A DNA stretch of 64,000 nt from JBKECP01 sp047974765 (GTDB lineage: Bacteria; Pseudomonadota; Gammaproteobacteria; Pseudomonadales; Halieaceae). The position numbers and the translations under genes were made by a program. The DNA is taken from the NCBI GenBank assembly GCA_047974765.1, contig JBKECP010000041.1, forward strand, positions 65,536 to 129,535, read 5' to 3'. The notes under the pieces were generated by a model. The model was not told the origin of the DNA. It saw only the letters and a program-made list of their open reading frames with translations, and ran no database searches. Of the stretch, positions 19,652-28,432 are shown piece after piece; within the stretch, counting starts at the first letter, position 1, and each line of letters begins with the position of its first letter.

Positions 19652-21067
19652 GTGAACAATACAGACAACAACAAACGTAATAATAAAACCTTCCATATCT
19701 GTCAGGTTGCCTTTTCCTGTATTAATGCCTCCCGGCTCAGACGCTGGTATCAACGTACTTTTGGTTTTTCAAAGTCAGGCAAAGCCATCTTTCCCCCTCC
19801 CGGAACCAGTCAGATTCAGGGTATACCGGGCGCCTGGGAAAAATGTTTTTGGCTGGTTGACCAGCAGGATTATTTCCAACTTGAATTCTTCCAGTTCACC
19901 GCACCAGTCCCCAAACCTCGTTCACACCCTGTACTGCCCTCTGATATTGGCTATAACCTGCTCGGCCTGGTCGTCGACAACTTTGATAATGTCATTAAAA
20001 CCCTGCGCGCCCAGGATATTGACGTCATCATCCGTGAAACCGACAGCAATAGCGACCGTCGCGCCTACCTGCAAGACCCTGAAGGAAACTGGTTGGAACT
20101 CTTTGAACAGGATCCTCTCGATGCACTGGATCTGGTCAAAGCCACTGTTAGCAAGCCCGAAATTCCCACATTGGCCCGCAGCATCCGTATTTCAGTTGAA
20201 GACCTGATGACAGCCAGAGACAGTTTTTGCACAGGCATGGGTATGGTCGAAGTCAGCAACCATGCATTACACACACCCGAAACTGAAACCCTGTGGGGCT
20301 TGAACAATGTCATTAGCCAGCACATCTTGCTGCGCGCAGACAATTTCCTTGTAGAACTCATTCAGTACACTCACCCATCCGTCAGAAAGCGGCCACAGGA
20401 TTATCGCCTGTGCGATCAGGGCTTTATGAATATCGCCTTTGCCTATCCTTCCACCAAAGCCTTCAATCGCGCCTTTAACCACGCAACCCGCTCGGGCCTG
20501 CAAGCCAATCATTCCTCACCAGTGGATATCGGCGTGTTCCGGGTGATGTATGTCAACGACCCACAGGGAATCAGTATTGAGCTGATTCACGCCAGAAAAG
20601 CCTTTCAGGGATTAACCGGATTCAAGCCATCGCATCCGTATTTCATTAACGAGATTGAAATAGCAGCACCACTGTCTGCTGTCTGGCAAAAACTGACCAA
20701 CCACGACCAACTGGGCCAGTGGATGATGTTTAACGGGCGGGTCATAACACCCGGTAAAGAGCGTAACGGAAACGGCTGCATCCGTTGTATTTCAGCATTT
20801 TCAATGGATGTACAGGAAGAAATCACCCACTGGCAGCCTTTATCTCACTACCGTTACCGCGTACTCAGTGGTGCTCCTTTTCGGTGGTATCAGGGTGATA
20901 TTTTCATAGAGGACACCGGCAAAAATACAAGCAAAGTGCGCTGGGGTGTACGCTTTGAAGATCGCCTTCCCTTGTCCGGCAGACTCATTGCCACACTGTT
21001 GAGAGAGATATTCAGGCGCGATTTAAAGCGGCTTAAATGGCAACTGGAAGCGAGCCACCCAGGCTGA
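19652..21067 (+). CDS. VOC-VOC-SRPBCC three-domain fusion protein
   Basis: 471 residues. Residues about 14-160 and 170-310 each show a vicinal-oxygen-chelate (glyoxalase/bleomycin-resistance) fold, with the C-terminal metal Glu in DPEGNWLELF and NDPQGISIELI. In both copies the first canonical metal His appears replaced (QVAFS and IRISV). Residues about 320-470 look like an SRPBCC/START polyketide-cyclase domain, from FINEIEIAAPLSAVWQKLT to the C-terminal helix. The GTG start has AGGAA upstream. I recognise each domain but not the whole protein; the activity is unknown. It is convergent with cbiA, two bases apart. Confidence 0.72.
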   Translation: MNNTDNNKRNNKTFHICQVAFSCINASRLRRWYQRTFGFSKSGKAIFPPPGTSQIQGIPGAWEKCFWLVDQQDYFQLEFFQFTAPVPKPRSHPVLPSDIGYNLLGLVVDNFDNVIKTLRAQDIDVIIRETDSNSDRRAYLQDPEGNWLELFEQDPLDALDLVKATVSKPEIPTLARSIRISVEDLMTARDSFCTGMGMVEVSNHALHTPETETLWGLNNVISQHILLRADNFLVELIQYTHPSVRKRPQDYRLCDQGFMNIAFAYPSTKAFNRAFNHATRSGLQANHSSPVDIGVFRVMYVNDPQGISIELIHARKAFQGLTGFKPSHPYFINEIEIAAPLSAVWQKLTNHDQLGQWMMFNGRVITPGKERNGNGCIRCISAFSMDVQEEITHWQPLSHYRYRVLSGAPFRWYQGDIFIEDTGKNTSKVRWGVRFEDRLPLSGRLIATLLREIFRRDLKRLKWQLEASHPG

Positions 21068-21069
21068 CA

Positions 21070-22383
21070 TCAAGTCTGGTCGGGCGACAGCAGATGAAAA
21101 TAACTGCCACTGACATAACCACGCCAGGCGCCTGTTTCTGCTACTGAATTACCACTGGCATCATATATTCTGGCCAGTGGCGGGTCAGTTTGGCTGACCG
21201 TGCTGCTATAGTGAAATTCATGCCCATACAACTGCATCCCCGCCTCAAAACCCGGTATGGGAGCAAGCAGACGGGCGCGTCGATAACCCACATGCAGGCG
21301 TGGCTCATGGTACGAACTCACCAGCTCCAATAGCCCCGCCATTTTATGCAACCGGCCCTGCCGGTCAATCAGTGATTCGCCCAGCACCATATAACCACCA
21401 CACTCACCGTGTACGGGTCGGGTTAAGGCAAATTCACGCAAGCCCGCCATAAAGTTGACGGCGCTGGCCAGTTTTTCTGCATGCAATTCGGGATAACCAC
21501 CTGGCAACCAGCAGATATCAGCCCGCGGGTCAGGCGCCTCATCGGCCAGCGGTGAAAAGGGCAGAATATCCGCACCTGCCGCCCGCCAGGCAGCCAGTAG
21601 GTGAGGGTAGATAAAAGCAAACGCTGCATCCCTTGCCAACGCAATACGCCGACCTGTTGCAGCACGCGATATGACATTGACCATCAACATATTGGATCGG
21701 GCGAGTTTCAGGATTGCCTCAAGGTCACAGTGCTGCTCCAGGCAATGGCTTGCCGCAAGCAGATAGCCATCCAGATCTGCCGTCTCCTGCGCTGGCACCA
21801 GTCCCAAATGACGCTCAGGCAGATGTATTTTCTCACTTCGAGGTATCGCACCCAGAACATTGATAGCAACACCTTCCATACTGGTCCGCAACATGGCCTC
21901 ATGCTGCGGGCTGCCAACCCGGTTAAAAATAACACCGGCCAGTTTCATGTCTGTGCACATATTTTTGAAACCCAGTGCTACAGCTGCCGCTGATTGGGCC
22001 TGCCCACTGACATCAATCACCAATATCACCGGCCAACCGGTCAGGATTGCAATATCAGCCGCAGCACCATTACCCGCAATGCCTTTATCCAGCGCACCAT
22101 CAAAAAGGCCCATGGCACCTTCTGCAATCGCCAGATCAGCACCCGCTGCCTGATGAATAATGCCTGCCAGCTGCGTGCGACTCATTGCCCAGCTATCCAG
22201 GTTAAAACTATCGCGGCCACTGGCCCGCCGGTGAAAAGCCGCATCAATATAATCAGGGCCGCATTTAAAAGCCTGTACCGACAATCCTCTGTTTCGCAGC
22301 GCACCCAGCAGACCAAGCGTCACCGTTGTTTTGCCCGCACCTGAGGCCGGCGCACTGATCAGCAGACCAGGTGTTGTCAGCAT
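21070..22383 (-). CDS. cbiA: Cobyrinate a,c-diamide synthase
   Basis: Amidates the a and c side chains of cobyrinic acid (hydrogenobyrinic acid in the aerobic route), using ATP and glutamine. The N-terminal P-loop SAPASGAGKTTVTLGLLG and DethioBS-like domain are followed by a class I glutaminase with the Cys in HGECGGYMVLGESL. Length about 437 is usual. The ATG at 22383 (MLTTPG) is preferred; an upstream in-frame TTG at 22401 is possible. No other cobalamin gene is in the window, so it is solitary here. It lies downstream of the antiporter gene in the same direction. Confidence 0.92.
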   Translation of the reverse strand: MLTTPGLLISAPASGAGKTTVTLGLLGALRNRGLSVQAFKCGPDYIDAAFHRRASGRDSFNLDSWAMSRTQLAGIIHQAAGADLAIAEGAMGLFDGALDKGIAGNGAAADIAILTGWPVILVIDVSGQAQSAAAVALGFKNMCTDMKLAGVIFNRVGSPQHEAMLRTSMEGVAINVLGAIPRSEKIHLPERHLGLVPAQETADLDGYLLAASHCLEQHCDLEAILKLARSNMLMVNVISRAATGRRIALARDAAFAFIYPHLLAAWRAAGADILPFSPLADEAPDPRADICWLPGGYPELHAEKLASAVNFMAGLREFALTRPVHGECGGYMVLGESLIDRQGRLHKMAGLLELVSSYHEPRLHVGYRRARLLAPIPGFEAGMQLYGHEFHYSSTVSQTDPPLARIYDASGNSVAETGAWRGYVSGSYFHLLSPDQT

Positions 22384-22448
22384 CGGTTCATCAATCCGCA
22401 AAACAATCCCTTAAAAATACTCAAATACCATTGCTTTTATTACTGTTT

Positions 22449-24308
22449 TTATTGCTGTTTTTTTTTAGCATTTTTACTTTCATTCTTATCACTGTTATTG
22501 CGCCGGTTACCCGGTTCATCCTCAGGCAACAGCGCCAGCACCACATTATTTGCAACAGGGCTGAGGCTATTACTGGTCGTAAACGGTGTTACCCAGCCTT
22601 TATTGTCAACCACGAACAGGGGAATACAATTATCGCCATGCTTTTGACGGTATTGTTCCCAGGTAAACTCTTCCGTCAAACGGGTACTGCGAATAAGCCA
22701 GCCCCGGTTCATCCGTACAATCAGTTCGCCGTAGGTAATATTTTCACCAAAAAGCTGGGCACCCTGATAACCCTGTGTTACCTGATGCTTTTCAGATTTG
22801 CGCACAGACAGATCTGAAGCCAGACGGAATATCCGCTTGACGCCAAAATCCTGCCGGTAGTGGATAGCTGTAATAACATTAACGTACCGCTGCCGCGACA
22901 TTGCCAGAAGACCACCAATACCGGACAAATCCAGATGCATCTCAGCATGTTCTGACACTGGATTACCATAATAAGTCTCAAGCCCGGCCAAACGGGCTGC
23001 ACGTACATCCTCACGGCTGGAGTCTGCCAATACACAGCGAAAGCCCTGGGTTTTCAATGCTTCGGCCACAGAACGCGAAAACGTATTGGCACCAACGATC
23101 AAAAAACCCCGCGGAGAAGGTTCACACACACCCAGCAGGCGCGCCAAAGGACGGGCGGTTGCACTTTGCAGCACAACCGTGCCGATAATGACGGTAAAGG
23201 TCAGCGGTACCAGATAGGCCGCCTCAGGATAACCTGCTGCGGCCAGATTCTCTGCAAACAAGGCCGAAATTGCCGCAGCCACAATACCGCGAGGCGCAAT
23301 CCAGGCCAGCAAGCTCCGCTCAGGCCAACTTACATCCAGCCCCCAGGTACTGACCAGTACCTTGAGCGGGCGTGCCACAAATTGCAGTACAGCCAACAAC
23401 AGCAATGCGCGCCAGCCGATACTGACCAGCTGGGACAAATCAATACGGGCGGCAAGAACCACAAAGAGTACCGAAATCAGCATCAGGCTGAGATGTTCTT
23501 TAAAGTTAAGAATGTGGTGAATATCCACATCTCGCCGGTTGGCCAGCCACATACCCATGACAGTAACCGCCAGCAAACCCGATTCATGCGCCATGGCATT
23601 GGAAGCACTGAAGGCAAACAGCACCATCGCCAGTGCGGCGATATTATGCAGATACTCCGGCAACCAGTCCCGGGACAACAACTGTCCCAGAATATAACCG
23701 CTGGCAATACCCAGCAGTGAGCCGACTGCCAATGTTTGCAAAAAAAGCAATACCACATGCTCAAATGCCTGGCCGTCAGCACTGACCAGAATAAATTCAT
23801 AGGTGACAACCGCCAAAAGCGCACCGATAGGATCAATGGCAATGCCTTCCCAGCGCAAAATGTTGGCAACCTTGCGGGTGGGTTGAACCGAGCGCAACAT
23901 CGGCACAATCACCGTAGGCCCGGTTACAATCACAACAGCACCAAAGAGTGCACTGATCTGCCAGGAAAAACCAAAGATATAGTGGGTCGAGGTGGCAACC
24001 ACCACCCAGGTAACCAGCGCTCCCACCGTTATCATGCGCTGCACTACCCGACCGACACCGCGAATTTCAGCAAAATCCAGTGTCAGGCTGCCTTCAAACA
24101 GAATAATGGCTACCGACAGGGAAACCATCGGCATCAATAAATCGCCAAATATATCGTCCGGCTTAAGCCAGCCGGTTACCGGCCCGGCCAACAAGCCCGC
24201 CAACAGCAGAAAGAGAATGGCCGGCAAACGTATGCGCCAGGCCAGCCACTGACAGAGCGTAGCCACAATGAGAACGAGTGACAGGGATAATTCAAGGTTG
24301 AGCGGCAT
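22449..24308 (-). CDS. CPA1-type cation:proton antiporter with RCK/TrkA-like domain
   Basis: Inner-membrane Na+ or K+/H+ exchanger. Residues 1-395 hold about a dozen hydrophobic helices, with IVTGPTVIVPML, AIDPIGALLAVVTYE and WIAPRGIVAAAISALF as the transport-core motifs of the NhaP/CPA1 family. From about 405 a Rossmann domain (RGFLIVGANTFSRSVAEAL) resembles RCK-N of KefC/TrkA, and a further C-terminal segment ends in a Lys/Asn-rich tail. The ATG at 24308 has GGAAG five bases before it, better than the ATG at 24320. Cation specificity unknown. Confidence 0.85.
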   Translation of the reverse strand: MPLNLELSLSLVLIVATLCQWLAWRIRLPAILFLLLAGLLAGPVTGWLKPDDIFGDLLMPMVSLSVAIILFEGSLTLDFAEIRGVGRVVQRMITVGALVTWVVVATSTHYIFGFSWQISALFGAVVIVTGPTVIVPMLRSVQPTRKVANILRWEGIAIDPIGALLAVVTYEFILVSADGQAFEHVVLLFLQTLAVGSLLGIASGYILGQLLSRDWLPEYLHNIAALAMVLFAFSASNAMAHESGLLAVTVMGMWLANRRDVDIHHILNFKEHLSLMLISVLFVVLAARIDLSQLVSIGWRALLLLAVLQFVARPLKVLVSTWGLDVSWPERSLLAWIAPRGIVAAAISALFAENLAAAGYPEAAYLVPLTFTVIIGTVVLQSATARPLARLLGVCEPSPRGFLIVGANTFSRSVAEALKTQGFRCVLADSSREDVRAARLAGLETYYGNPVSEHAEMHLDLSGIGGLLAMSRQRYVNVITAIHYRQDFGVKRIFRLASDLSVRKSEKHQVTQGYQGAQLFGENITYGELIVRMNRGWLIRSTRLTEEFTWEQYRQKHGDNCIPLFVVDNKGWVTPFTTSNSLSPVANNVVLALLPEDEPGNRRNNSDKNESKNAKKKQQ

Positions 24309-24513
24309 GCGCGCTTCCATTCGCCAAAATCAGAAGGGGGCAGACTTTGAGCCAGCGGACAAGGTGCTGTCAACTGTACTTGCAGAATTTGCTCACAGTC
24401 ACTTGAGCACATATTTCACTGGAACAGCAGATAATCCAGGCACACAATAAGGCTGAACAGCTATTACTGCCCACCTTGGCAACAGGTCACGACCTGCCTC
24501 AAAGCAGGCAGAT

Positions 24514-25485
24514 TCAGTCGATGGTATACATCAATTGCCGCCGCAACTCAGCGGCCTTGCTTTTGAGACGGCGGATATTGTCCGGCCCCATCCGCAATAG
24601 CTGCTTTTGCAAAGGCGGCAGGGCTTCCAGTTCAGGGTCTGCATAGATATACATGACTGAAGGCCGGGCCAGTGCAATCGGCTCCTCGATCACTGGCGCA
24701 GACAAAATGCGGTCAAGTGTACGAATAACAGCATTGTCAAGATCATTGACCGGTAGACCAAGCTCACCATAAGCCGTCTCATACAACGCACGCAAACGAT
24801 GGAAACTGGCCGCCACGGCTTTTGCATTCAGCGCCAGCACAGCATCGACATAAATGTCGTAGCGCTGATAACCCTCAGGGTCCATATATACGCTGTCGCC
24901 TTGTTGTATTACCAAAAAAGCGCCGACAGGCGGGGTGAGAGGCAACAGCTTGCGCAACAGTACACCGCGGGAACTGCCATCCACCAGCGCTACCAGCCGT
25001 GGCAGGAGCTGTTCGCCACTGGCAATACCGGCCAATTTGCCACCTGCACCCACAGCCTGTAATTGCTCGCGCATCAGTGCGTCGGCCTCAGCAGGTGCAG
25101 GCAAAACCACAGACTCCGATACCGCTGTCGGCATCTCTGCGGTCTCTGGCAAAGTCTCGGAGGTAACAACAAGTCCGGGAATATCCTCAGTCGGTGGCAG
25201 CACTGGCTCAGACCGTGTGTGCTCCATCGCCGGTTCGGCGTGATATTGCTCACTATCATACCGGTCTGCATGATCCACAGAGGATTCCTCATCGCTGGTA
25301 TAAAGCACGACAAAAATGGCCACAGCCAACAGTCCGGCCAGCAGGTGCAGCATCCGCTTACTGCGAGCTGCCGGTATACAGGCAGCATCAGGCATCTCCC
25401 GCCTGGCGATCATTACCTCATCCGGCCTGTCCACTGATAGTACATCATCGTTTTCGTGCTGTTCCAGGTCCGGCCCGGCCATCAT
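24514..25485 (-). CDS. DUF3014 single-pass membrane protein
   Basis: A 323-residue protein with a short N-terminal cytoplasmic stretch, one membrane helix (MLHLLAGLLAVAIFVVLYT, about 45-63), an acidic Pro/Glu-rich linker, and a C-terminal domain beginning around 130. The latter (QLLPRLVALVDGSSRG, then LVDG/DPEGYQRYD and PELEALPPLQKQLLRMGPDN) matches what I know of DUF3014, a domain of unknown function in gammaproteobacteria. Two adjacent ATGs open the frame. It lies upstream of the antiporter gene, about 200 bases apart, and may or may not be co-transcribed. Confidence 0.75.
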   Translation of the reverse strand: MMAGPDLEQHENDDVLSVDRPDEVMIARREMPDAACIPAARSKRMLHLLAGLLAVAIFVVLYTSDEESSVDHADRYDSEQYHAEPAMEHTRSEPVLPPTEDIPGLVVTSETLPETAEMPTAVSESVVLPAPAEADALMREQLQAVGAGGKLAGIASGEQLLPRLVALVDGSSRGVLLRKLLPLTPPVGAFLVIQQGDSVYMDPEGYQRYDIYVDAVLALNAKAVAASFHRLRALYETAYGELGLPVNDLDNAVIRTLDRILSAPVIEEPIALARPSVMYIYADPELEALPPLQKQLLRMGPDNIRRLKSKAAELRRQLMYTID

Positions 25486-25753
25486 GTATCTCCTGTCTGC
25501 GTATTGTTCAGACTCCCGGGCAAGCCCGGGGTTCCTGTTTTATGTGTTAATCGTAATTTACAAGGTTTTGCAAACACAGTGCCGGGATCGGTCAATTGCA
25601 ATGAACTCGACCATTGTATGCGGCGGCATCGTGCTAGGATGTTATCCTCTAATCAATAACATCAGCTGAATATACCTGTTCAGCCATAATCTGATTAACC
25701 CGATTAACCATAGCCTGATCCCTTCTGCACACAACCATCACGGAGTACAAGCC

Positions 25754-26608
25754 ATGACTGACAGCAAATCCTTCACATTCAAAGGTGCCGTTGTATGGAT
25801 TACCGGTGCATCATCCGGTATTGGCGCGGCACTGGCCCAGGAGGCCGCTCGCCGGGGCGCAAAGCTGGTACTGTCCGCCCGCCGCGAAACCCAGTTACAG
25901 GCAGTCAAAAATAGCTGTATCGAAGCTGGCTGTGCTGGTGACAATATACTGGTATTGCCTCTGGATGTAGAACAGCATGACAGTATGCCCGCCGCTGTCG
26001 AACGGGTTCACAACACCTTCGGTCACATTGATCTTCTGCTTAACAATGCAGGACTGTCTCAGCGCGCACTGTGTATAAATACTGACATGTCGGTTTATCG
26101 CAAACTGGTCGATGTTGATCTTCTGGGCCAGATTGCACTGACCAAGGCCGTACTGCCACTGATGATTGCCCGCGGCAGCGGCACTATCTCGGTGACCGCC
26201 AGCGTGGCCGGCAAGATCGGCGCACCGCTGCGCACCGGCTATTGTGCCGTCAAACACGCGGTCATGGGGTTTTTTGATGCACTGCGGGTGGAAGTGGCTC
26301 ATCAGGGTATTAATGTTATTACCATCGTGCCCGGTTCCATCCGTACCGATGTGGCCCGCAATGCCATGATGGGTGACGGCTCCATCCATGGCGAATCAGA
26401 CGAAGCTATTGAAGCCGGCATGGATGTTGACGATTGTGCCCGCGTTATTGCTGACGGGATGGCCGCAGGAGTAGAGGAAATTGAAGTTGGCACTGGTCCG
26501 GAAATGCAGTTGCTGGGCATGAAGCGCAATGACCCTGTAGCCACCTTCCGGCTGCTGGAAAAAACAGCCGCCGATCTGATGCAACGCAAAACCATCAAAG
26601 TCGACTAG
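25754..26608 (+). CDS. SDR family oxidoreductase
   Basis: Classical short-chain dehydrogenase of 284 residues. TGASSGIGAALAQEAARR is the NAD(P) loop, SARR after beta-2 suggests NADP, and NNAG, Ser (VTASVAGKIG) and YCAVKHA give the catalytic Ser-Tyr-Lys. Overall it resembles DHRS7-like dehydrogenases that act on membrane-associated alcohols or ketones. Substrate unknown. It stands alone before a hairpin at 26653 and the sulfatase gene. Confidence 0.85.
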   Translation: MTDSKSFTFKGAVVWITGASSGIGAALAQEAARRGAKLVLSARRETQLQAVKNSCIEAGCAGDNILVLPLDVEQHDSMPAAVERVHNTFGHIDLLLNNAGLSQRALCINTDMSVYRKLVDVDLLGQIALTKAVLPLMIARGSGTISVTASVAGKIGAPLRTGYCAVKHAVMGFFDALRVEVAHQGINVITIVPGSIRTDVARNAMMGDGSIHGESDEAIEAGMDVDDCARVIADGMAAGVEEIEVGTGPEMQLLGMKRNDPVATFRLLEKTAADLMQRKTIKVD

Positions 26609-26652
26609 CTGACAGCGTTGCAGACAGGAACCTGCCTATAGTTAAAGTGTCT

Positions 26653-26680
26653 GCCTGCTGACAGGCGTTTGTTTTGTTTC
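26653..26680 (+). terminator. Intrinsic terminator after the SDR gene
   Basis: GCCTG-CTGA-CAGGC stem at 26653-26666 followed by GTTTGTTTTGTTTC. It lies 44 bases after the SDR stop and before the sulfatase start. Confidence 0.65.
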
Positions 26681-26758
26681 AAATTTACAGGCAGGTGCAG
26701 ATAAATACCGCTAACTCGCCACTGCACTTTGAGTATATCCCTAATCAGAGGATTCTTC

Positions 26759-28342
26759 ATGAGAACAATCTTTGTAATAGCCATACTGATGCTGTCCGTC
26801 AGTACCTTTGCAGAAACAAGCGTTTTTGATGAAACCGTTGTTGAGCGTAAAAACTGGGAGCCAGCCATTCCACGCCCGCAACAGGAAAACATAGCCACCA
26901 CCAAACTTAAAAATCTGGAACAAAAACACGGCAAAAAGCCCAATATTCTGATTTTTTTGGTTGACGATATGGGCTGGGGGGATCCAGGTGTCTACGGCGG
27001 CGGTACCACTATAGGCGCCCCTACACCAAACATAGACAAACTGGCTCTTGAAGGCCTGCGTCTGACGTCAATGTATTCGCAGCCCACCTGCACCTCTTCC
27101 CGTGCCGCCATGATGACTGGTCGCCTGCCCATTCGCAGTGGACTGATCAGACCCATACTGACCGGTGACAAAGTCAGCAAAAACCCCTGGAAAATTGAAG
27201 TATCCCAGGCAAAGCTGCTCTCCAAAGCGGGTTACAGTACGGCCTTGATTGGCAAGTGGCATGTTGGTGAAGCCGAAGGCATGCTGCCGCATGAGGTAGG
27301 TTTTGATTACTTTTTTGGCCTGCCCTCAGTTCAATCTGACTACACCCAATTTATGGTTGAGCGCCAGTACTCTGACATGATCAATAATCCCGGGCTTGCC
27401 AGCATGGCTTTCAAGCTGCGCCCTGAAGGTTTGATCAAGGGCAAAAAAGGAGGTCAGCGTGAAGTTGGTTATCCGATGAAAACCGTTGACGATATAGCCA
27501 TGATCGATCAGGTGCTCAAGGATGAATCCATAAAATTCCTCGAACAATCTATTGATGCAGATAAACCATTTTTCCTGGTTCATGCATTTTCTAAAATTCA
27601 CAATGACAATTACGTTGCACCCCAATACAAAGGGGCCAGCCCGGCAGCCATGCCGGTGCGGGACGCCACAGTGGAAGTTGACGCCATAACCGGAGAAATT
27701 GTCGCTCTGCTGGAAGAAAAGGGTGTACTGGAAGATACTTTTATCTTTTTCACCTCTGACAACGGCGCCAACGAAGATACCTGGCCTGACAGTGGCTATC
27801 ACCCCTGGCGGGGCGGAAAAGGCACAACCTGGGAAGGTGGTGTGCGTGTTCCCGGCATCGCCTACTGGAAGGGCACTATCGAACCGGGGCAGGTGAACAA
27901 TGGCCTGATGGATTTGACTGACCTGTATATGACATCGTTGCGACTGGGTGGCGTGCTGGATGAACTGCCAGAGAACCTTTATTACGACGGTATTGACCAG
28001 ACCGCCTTCTTATTGGCAAAAGACGGGCAATCCCGCAGGCAGGTGGTTTATATGTGGAGTCGTGGCGATTTTTGTGCCCTGCGCTGGCGCGACTATAAAG
28101 TACACGTCAAGGTTTTTGATACCCCCGATGTACGACGCAATATTGACGCATCCTTTCTTCAGGATATCGGTACATCACCCTGGGTCTTTAACCTGAACAT
28201 GGACCCCAAGGAAATGTCGAGCTCGGGCCACCAATACTTTGAGTGGGGCCTGCCCCAGGTCAACAAGTTCATGCAGTCCCACTTCGGGACCATGAAAAAA
28301 TATCCCAATACCAATATTGGCCTGGGTCTGGCGATCGACTAA
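26759..28342 (+). CDS. Exported arylsulfatase-like sulfatase
   Basis: Predicted type I sulfatase, 527 residues, that would hydrolyse sulfate esters in the periplasm. Residues 1-18 are a signal peptide (MRTIFVIAILMLSVSTFAE). The metal Asp pair is in FLVDDMGWGDPG. The maturation site is C111-T-S-S-R, with Ser where the consensus CxPxR has Pro. Later motifs GKWHVGEAEG and SDNGANEDTWPDSGYHPWRGGKGTTWEGGVRVPG are classical. AGAGGA precedes the ATG at 26759. No sulfatase-maturase gene is in the window. Substrate unknown. It converges on xdhC across a long hairpin. Confidence 0.9.
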   Translation: MRTIFVIAILMLSVSTFAETSVFDETVVERKNWEPAIPRPQQENIATTKLKNLEQKHGKKPNILIFLVDDMGWGDPGVYGGGTTIGAPTPNIDKLALEGLRLTSMYSQPTCTSSRAAMMTGRLPIRSGLIRPILTGDKVSKNPWKIEVSQAKLLSKAGYSTALIGKWHVGEAEGMLPHEVGFDYFFGLPSVQSDYTQFMVERQYSDMINNPGLASMAFKLRPEGLIKGKKGGQREVGYPMKTVDDIAMIDQVLKDESIKFLEQSIDADKPFFLVHAFSKIHNDNYVAPQYKGASPAAMPVRDATVEVDAITGEIVALLEEKGVLEDTFIFFTSDNGANEDTWPDSGYHPWRGGKGTTWEGGVRVPGIAYWKGTIEPGQVNNGLMDLTDLYMTSLRLGGVLDELPENLYYDGIDQTAFLLAKDGQSRRQVVYMWSRGDFCALRWRDYKVHVKVFDTPDVRRNIDASFLQDIGTSPWVFNLNMDPKEMSSSGHQYFEWGLPQVNKFMQSHFGTMKKYPNTNIGLGLAID

Positions 28343-28385
28343 AACGGCACCAACCCGGATAATACCGGGATACATGCAACAACAG

Positions 28386-28423
28386 CCCATTAATCCGGCA
28401 GTGTCACCTGTCGGATTAATGGG
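28386..28423. terminator. Long inverted repeat between convergent sulfatase and xdhC genes
   Basis: Sixteen pairs, 15 of them Watson-Crick and one G-T, from CCCATTAATCCGGCAG to CTGTCGGATTAATGGG around a TGTCAC loop. It lies 43 bases after the sulfatase stop and 10 before the xdhC stop. A second small stem, CCCGG-ATAATA-CCGGG, lies at 28354-28369. No T-run, so bidirectional termination is likely but not shown. Confidence 0.6.
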
Positions 28424-28432
28424 TACCCACCA

